This document shows positions 32,936-36,268 of a stretch of DNA of 36,268 nt, in pieces. Positions within the stretch are counted from its first letter, which is position 1, and each line of letters starts with the position of its first letter. Location: NCBI GenBank assembly GCA_902774125.1, contig CACYHD010000012.1:1-36268 (forward strand), in the 5' to 3' direction. The position numbers and the translations under genes were made by a program. The DNA is from an uncultured Lachnospiraceae bacterium. GTDB lineage: Bacteria; Bacillota; Clostridia; Lachnospirales; Lachnospiraceae. The notes under the pieces were generated by a model, which made no database searches, was not told the DNA's origin, and saw only the letters and a list, made by a program, of their open reading frames with translations.

Positions 32936-35095
32936 ATGAAAACTACAAAGAACGGAAACCCAAAACATAATAAGTTTATTTCCTGGGGAATTAAAACATT
33001 GGCATTGGCATTAGTGATTTTGCTCATGCCTTTTTGTCCTGTTTACAAAACTGTAGCGGACATTAATAAGTACGGTAGAAGTGCCGACGGACTGTGGACA
33101 TACAAGCTAATCGACAAAGCCAACAGAACTGTCGCTATACGACCTAACAAGCTAGGTGAGCTTTCAGGAAATGTTACTATACCGTCCAAGATTTCTATTC
33201 AGGACCAGGATTACACAGTTGTGAGAGTAGGAAGGGACGCTTTTTGCCAGTGCCTATGCAACAACTGTTTGAGAAAAAACAAAAAAGGTTTGGAGGTAGC
33301 TTGGGAAAACACAAGCGGTAATTATACTGGCGAGGAACTAGACCCTCATATCGGAACAATTACAATACCTTCAACAGTTAATACAATCGAGACATCAGCA
33401 TTCGAGGACTACATTTTTTCCAGGGTGCGTTTTGAATCGCCATCTAGTCTCAAGGTAATAGAGGAGAATGCTTTTTGTGGTGCATCATTTGACAGCATTA
33501 CAGTGCCTGCAACAGTTGCAACTATAGGCGAAAGCTGTTTTGACAACTGCGATGTCAAGACAGTAAGTTTTGCCAGCGGAAGCAACATTAAGTCATTTGG
33601 AGACGAGGCATTTTGCGAGGCAGAAATAGGAAGCATCACTTTGCCATCATCTCTCACATCGATTAGTGCGGGATGTTTTTTCCGTTCTACAATTAAATCT
33701 ATCGACATTCCATCTAATGTCAGCGAGATAAAAAAATATGCTTTTGCCGGCTGCGAGGATCTGAAGGAAGTCAATATACCTAAGAACGGTGATTTGTCAA
33801 AAATAGGTTACGCCGGATTTATGGGAATAGGAATTTCTTCTCTAACAATTCCAAGTGGCTTGAAGAACGTAGGCGATTACACATGGAGCAATTGCGAAAA
33901 ACTCCATACAGTTAACATGGAATATAACAATGAACCTAGCTCATTCTCCAAGTTGGCTTTCGTCAAGGTGCAGGGCTTCGACCCGGCCTCTGATGATATT
34001 GAATCGGTGGATGAGTACAAGTACAAAACTAACACGGCAGTGGATAAGGTCAATCTGCACAACTACGATGTGTATAAGTGGATGTGCGGCAAGGGACTTT
34101 TTGACGGCAAGACGACAGTACACTCCGACAAGACGCGTGTGTTCATCCAGAAAAAATCTGATAGCAAGGGAGACATAAACGGAACTACATCAATTGCTAT
34201 AGACAACTATTTCAAGGTCGACAAGGGATATCATTACGAGAACAAGATAGTGGAATACGGCAACAAGGCAGACGAGTCTGCCACAACTAAGGTGAACGCT
34301 GAAGGGAACAGTGTGAGCAACAATAATTATCCGTTTGTTGTTTTGCACGCAGACCTCAAGGGTAACAGCTATCAACTCAAGTTCGATGCTAACGCCAAAA
34401 ACGTAGAGAACATGCCTTCAAGCAACTTGAACTGTACATACGGAGAAACAGTACATTTTCCTAAGGCAGAGCCAAAAAAGAAAGGCCATATTTTTAGAGG
34501 TTGGAGCAAGTACAAAAACGGCAAGGGCACTTTCTACAAGGCGGGTCAAAGGGTTAAGGAAAACTTTAGCTCGACAGAGCATGACGTCGTTAACATGTAC
34601 GCCGCATGGGAGGCCCAAAAGGTACATATCAAGGCAGAACTCAACGGCGGAACATCCAATCAGAAGGAAGTGACAGCCAACTACGGATCCAAGTTAAGTG
34701 ATGTTTTGTACGCACCAACAAAGGATGGATACGACTTCGTTGGATGGAGCATGTCGGACAAGGGCAAGGCGCTAGGCAAGGACTACACAATCGACAAGGA
34801 AACTGACTTTACCGTTTATGCCGTGTGGAAGAAAAACACGAAGAAAGTGACAATCAGTTTTAGCCAGCCTAAGAACACAGACAGAGATTCATTCTACGAG
34901 ATAACGGTGACAAGAGACGGAACGATGATTCAGAGCCACAACGTTATGGCATCGGATATGGGAATAGAGAACATTGTTTTGACAGGTGCTAAGGTGGGCG
35001 AGAGATACGTCATAACATGCACCAACTACGTCAAGGAAAAAGGCAGAAAAAAATACTTCACACCTGTGACTAAGGAAGTAGTCATAACGAAGTAA
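32936..35095 (+). CDS. BspA-like leucine-rich-repeat surface protein
   Basis: 719 residues. An N-terminal hydrophobic segment (about 15-42) is a signal peptide or anchor. LRR_5/BspA repeats follow (about 80-335), with blocks such as GTITIPSTVNTIETSAFE, DSITVPATVATIGESCF, GSITLPSSLTSISAGCF and SSLTIPSGLKNVG, roughly 22-24 residues each. After a non-repeat region come two InlB-type (Listeria-Bacteroides) beta repeats (about 480-640; GHIFRGWSKYKNGKGTFY and GYDFVGWSMSDKGKALG). A C-terminal beta domain ends the chain. No LPxTG motif is present. BspA proteins bind host or plant matrix and other cells. The start has a poor binding site covered by a palindrome. It lies 33 bp after queF. Confidence 0.88.
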   Translation: MKTTKNGNPKHNKFISWGIKTLALALVILLMPFCPVYKTVADINKYGRSADGLWTYKLIDKANRTVAIRPNKLGELSGNVTIPSKISIQDQDYTVVRVGRDAFCQCLCNNCLRKNKKGLEVAWENTSGNYTGEELDPHIGTITIPSTVNTIETSAFEDYIFSRVRFESPSSLKVIEENAFCGASFDSITVPATVATIGESCFDNCDVKTVSFASGSNIKSFGDEAFCEAEIGSITLPSSLTSISAGCFFRSTIKSIDIPSNVSEIKKYAFAGCEDLKEVNIPKNGDLSKIGYAGFMGIGISSLTIPSGLKNVGDYTWSNCEKLHTVNMEYNNEPSSFSKLAFVKVQGFDPASDDIESVDEYKYKTNTAVDKVNLHNYDVYKWMCGKGLFDGKTTVHSDKTRVFIQKKSDSKGDINGTTSIAIDNYFKVDKGYHYENKIVEYGNKADESATTKVNAEGNSVSNNNYPFVVLHADLKGNSYQLKFDANAKNVENMPSSNLNCTYGETVHFPKAEPKKKGHIFRGWSKYKNGKGTFYKAGQRVKENFSSTEHDVVNMYAAWEAQKVHIKAELNGGTSNQKEVTANYGSKLSDVLYAPTKDGYDFVGWSMSDKGKALGKDYTIDKETDFTVYAVWKKNTKKVTISFSQPKNTDRDSFYEITVTRDGTMIQSHNVMASDMGIENIVLTGAKVGERYVITCTNYVKEKGRKKYFTPVTKEVVITK

Positions 35096-35146
35096 TGGAA
35101 TAAACTCCCGGCAGGGACATTTAACAAACCAAAAGGAGACAAAGTA

Positions 35147-36097
35147 ATGAACAATCAAATCGAAGCTTTAGTTAAGGAAATCAAAAAGGTAATTAAAGGT
35201 AAGGATGATGTAATACTAGAAGTAATTACAGCCATTCTTTCATCGGGACATATATTGCTAGAGGACAATCCTGGTCTGGGCAAAACAACATTGGCCAAGA
35301 CTTTATCAAGAGCGATGTCGCTAGATCAGAAGCGTATTCAGTTCACACCGGATACTATGCCTAGTGATATTCTTGGAATATCTATTTATGAGCAAAACCA
35401 AAGCGAAATGAGATTTATCCCGGGCCCTGTTTTTACTAACCTATTGCTCGCCGACGAGCTTAACAGAACATCAAGCAAAACACAGGCGGCTCTACTAGAG
35501 GTTATGGCAGAGGGAACAGTTACAGTCGATAACAAAACTTACAAGCTAGACGATCCATTCATTACTATTGCAACACAGAACCCTATAACAAGTGGTGGTA
35601 CACAGCAGTTACCAGACTCACAGCTGGACAGATTCGTTGTAAAAATCAGTATGGGATATCCGGACGAAGTCGGTCAGGTAGAAATGCTTGTCGAGGACGA
35701 CGGTACTGACCCAATCGACAAGGTTGTGCCTGTTGTAAGCCTCGAGCAGCTAATCGACATGCGCAAGAAGGTCGCAGGAATCAAGCTGAGCACAGCAATC
35801 GCTACATATATTGCCAAGCTATGTGACTATACAAGAAAAAACGAAAAGATCATTTGCGGTATAAGTCCTCGTGGTGCCAAGGCGCTTGCAAGTATGGCCA
35901 AGGCTCACGCGTTTATGGAAGACAGAGACTATGTTATCCCTGATGACGTGAAAGCAGTAATCGTAGACGTGTTCAAGCACAGAATGATTCTAACTCCATC
36001 AGTTAGAAGAGAAAAACACGCTGCCCGCAAAATCATCAACCAGATGGTTCAGGAGGTAGAGGAACCTTCAATTTCAGGAAACAAGGAAGAATACTAA
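35147..36097 (+). CDS. MoxR-family AAA+ ATPase
   Basis: 316 residues, the normal MoxR length. Walker A is DNPGLGKTT (residues 40-48) and Walker B is LLLADELNR (99-107). IATQNPI (sensor 1) and the GISPRGAKAL (sensor 2/arginine region) blocks follow. MoxR ATPases act as chaperones for metal or cofactor insertion or for von Willebrand-A partner proteins, usually encoded next to DUF58 and VWA genes. Those genes are not in the window but may follow the lipoprotein start at 36170. AAAGGAG site present. Confidence 0.95.
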   Translation: MNNQIEALVKEIKKVIKGKDDVILEVITAILSSGHILLEDNPGLGKTTLAKTLSRAMSLDQKRIQFTPDTMPSDILGISIYEQNQSEMRFIPGPVFTNLLLADELNRTSSKTQAALLEVMAEGTVTVDNKTYKLDDPFITIATQNPITSGGTQQLPDSQLDRFVVKISMGYPDEVGQVEMLVEDDGTDPIDKVVPVVSLEQLIDMRKKVAGIKLSTAIATYIAKLCDYTRKNEKIICGISPRGAKALASMAKAHAFMEDRDYVIPDDVKAVIVDVFKHRMILTPSVRREKHAARKIINQMVQEVEEPSISGNKEEY

Positions 36098-36169
36098 AAC
36101 TTTTTGGAATAAAAAGATTGCCGGAAGCCAGATGCAGAGACGGCAACAAATCGCACCGAGGAGACTACA

Positions 36170-36268
36170 ATGAAAAGAATTATTCACATACTTATAAGTC
36201 TAATAATAGCAGCTAACATGCTGTTTATGTTCGGGTGCGAAAAAGAAGACAACAAGTTCAAACTCAAC
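36170..36268 (+). CDS. Lipoprotein, N-terminal part (cut by the window end)
   Basis: An ATG preceded by ACCGAGGAG begins a 33-codon open frame running off the window. It reads as a lipoprotein signal peptide: KR, a hydrophobic stretch ILISLIIAANMLFM, then the lipobox MFGC. The mature start is CEKEDNKFKLN. It lies 72 bp after the MoxR stop and is probably in the same transcript. Function cannot be told. Confidence 0.75.
   Translation, partial: MKRIIHILISLIIAANMLFMFGCEKEDNKFKLN

Overview
The window looks like a chromosomal segment of a low-GC Gram-positive anaerobe, most likely a member of the Lachnospiraceae (Clostridia). The basis is A+T-rich DNA with strong GGAGG-type ribosome binding sites, secreted proteins with Thr/Glu/Pro linkers, very lysine-rich C-terminal FN3-like domains, CotH-family proteins with discoidin modules, BspA-type leucine-rich repeats, LuxS, and a preQ1-I riboswitch on a queuosine-precursor operon. 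This is inferred from protein character; no database search was possible.

Layout. (1) 1-1819: the 3' part of ffh stops abruptly at 158 and is fused to the interior of an unrelated secreted-type protein that has no start of its own, so this is a recombination or assembly junction. (2) 1898-5441, minus strand: a DUF3298-type secreted protein, a membrane acyltransferase and a secreted transglutaminase-like protein that overlaps it by 8 bp. (3) 5626-8706, plus strand: a TM2 protein, a membrane diguanylate cyclase, luxS and a CaCA-type Ca2+/Na+ exchanger. (4) 8970-16175: a 2401-residue secreted protein with two complete CotH kinase-fold domains, four discoidin (F5/8C) domains, FN3-like spacers, two Thr/Glu linkers and a C-terminal CARDB-like domain. 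Its second half duplicates its first. (5) 16292-18769, minus strand: an AraC-type regulator and mgtE. (6) 18933-28640: a secreted module of four proteins, namely a beta-helix/GH128 putative beta-1,3-glucanase, a papain-like protease, a lipase-like hydrolase and a third CotH protein broken by an in-frame TAA. All four end in the same lysine-rich C-terminal domain. A lipoprotein follows. (7) 29699-32902: a preQ1-I riboswitch with a readable terminator/antiterminator, then queD (broken by an in-frame TGA), queE, folE, queC, a tandem-hairpin repeat, and queF behind its own leader. (8) 32936-36268: a BspA-like leucine-rich-repeat surface protein, a MoxR AAA+ ATPase and the start of a lipoprotein.

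How it fits together. Regions 4-6 look like an extracellular program: secreted CotH kinases, a glucanase, a protease and a lipase. The last three share a basic C-terminal tail that may hold them at the wall, and the glucanase is probably controlled by the divergent AraC regulator. Region 7 makes preQ0/preQ1 from GTP (FolE, QueD, QueE, QueC, QueF) and is fed back by preQ1 through transcription attenuation. The queD nonsense codon would interrupt the second step unless it is read through, replaced in trans or a sequence error.

The least expected structures are the lysine-rich tail shared by four different enzymes, the internally duplicated double-CotH protein, two genes each split by one in-frame stop, and short tandem duplications that re-encode the last codons and the stop codon of at least four genes. 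No mobile element, CRISPR array or tRNA was seen, and no intergenic stretch exceeds about 300 bases.
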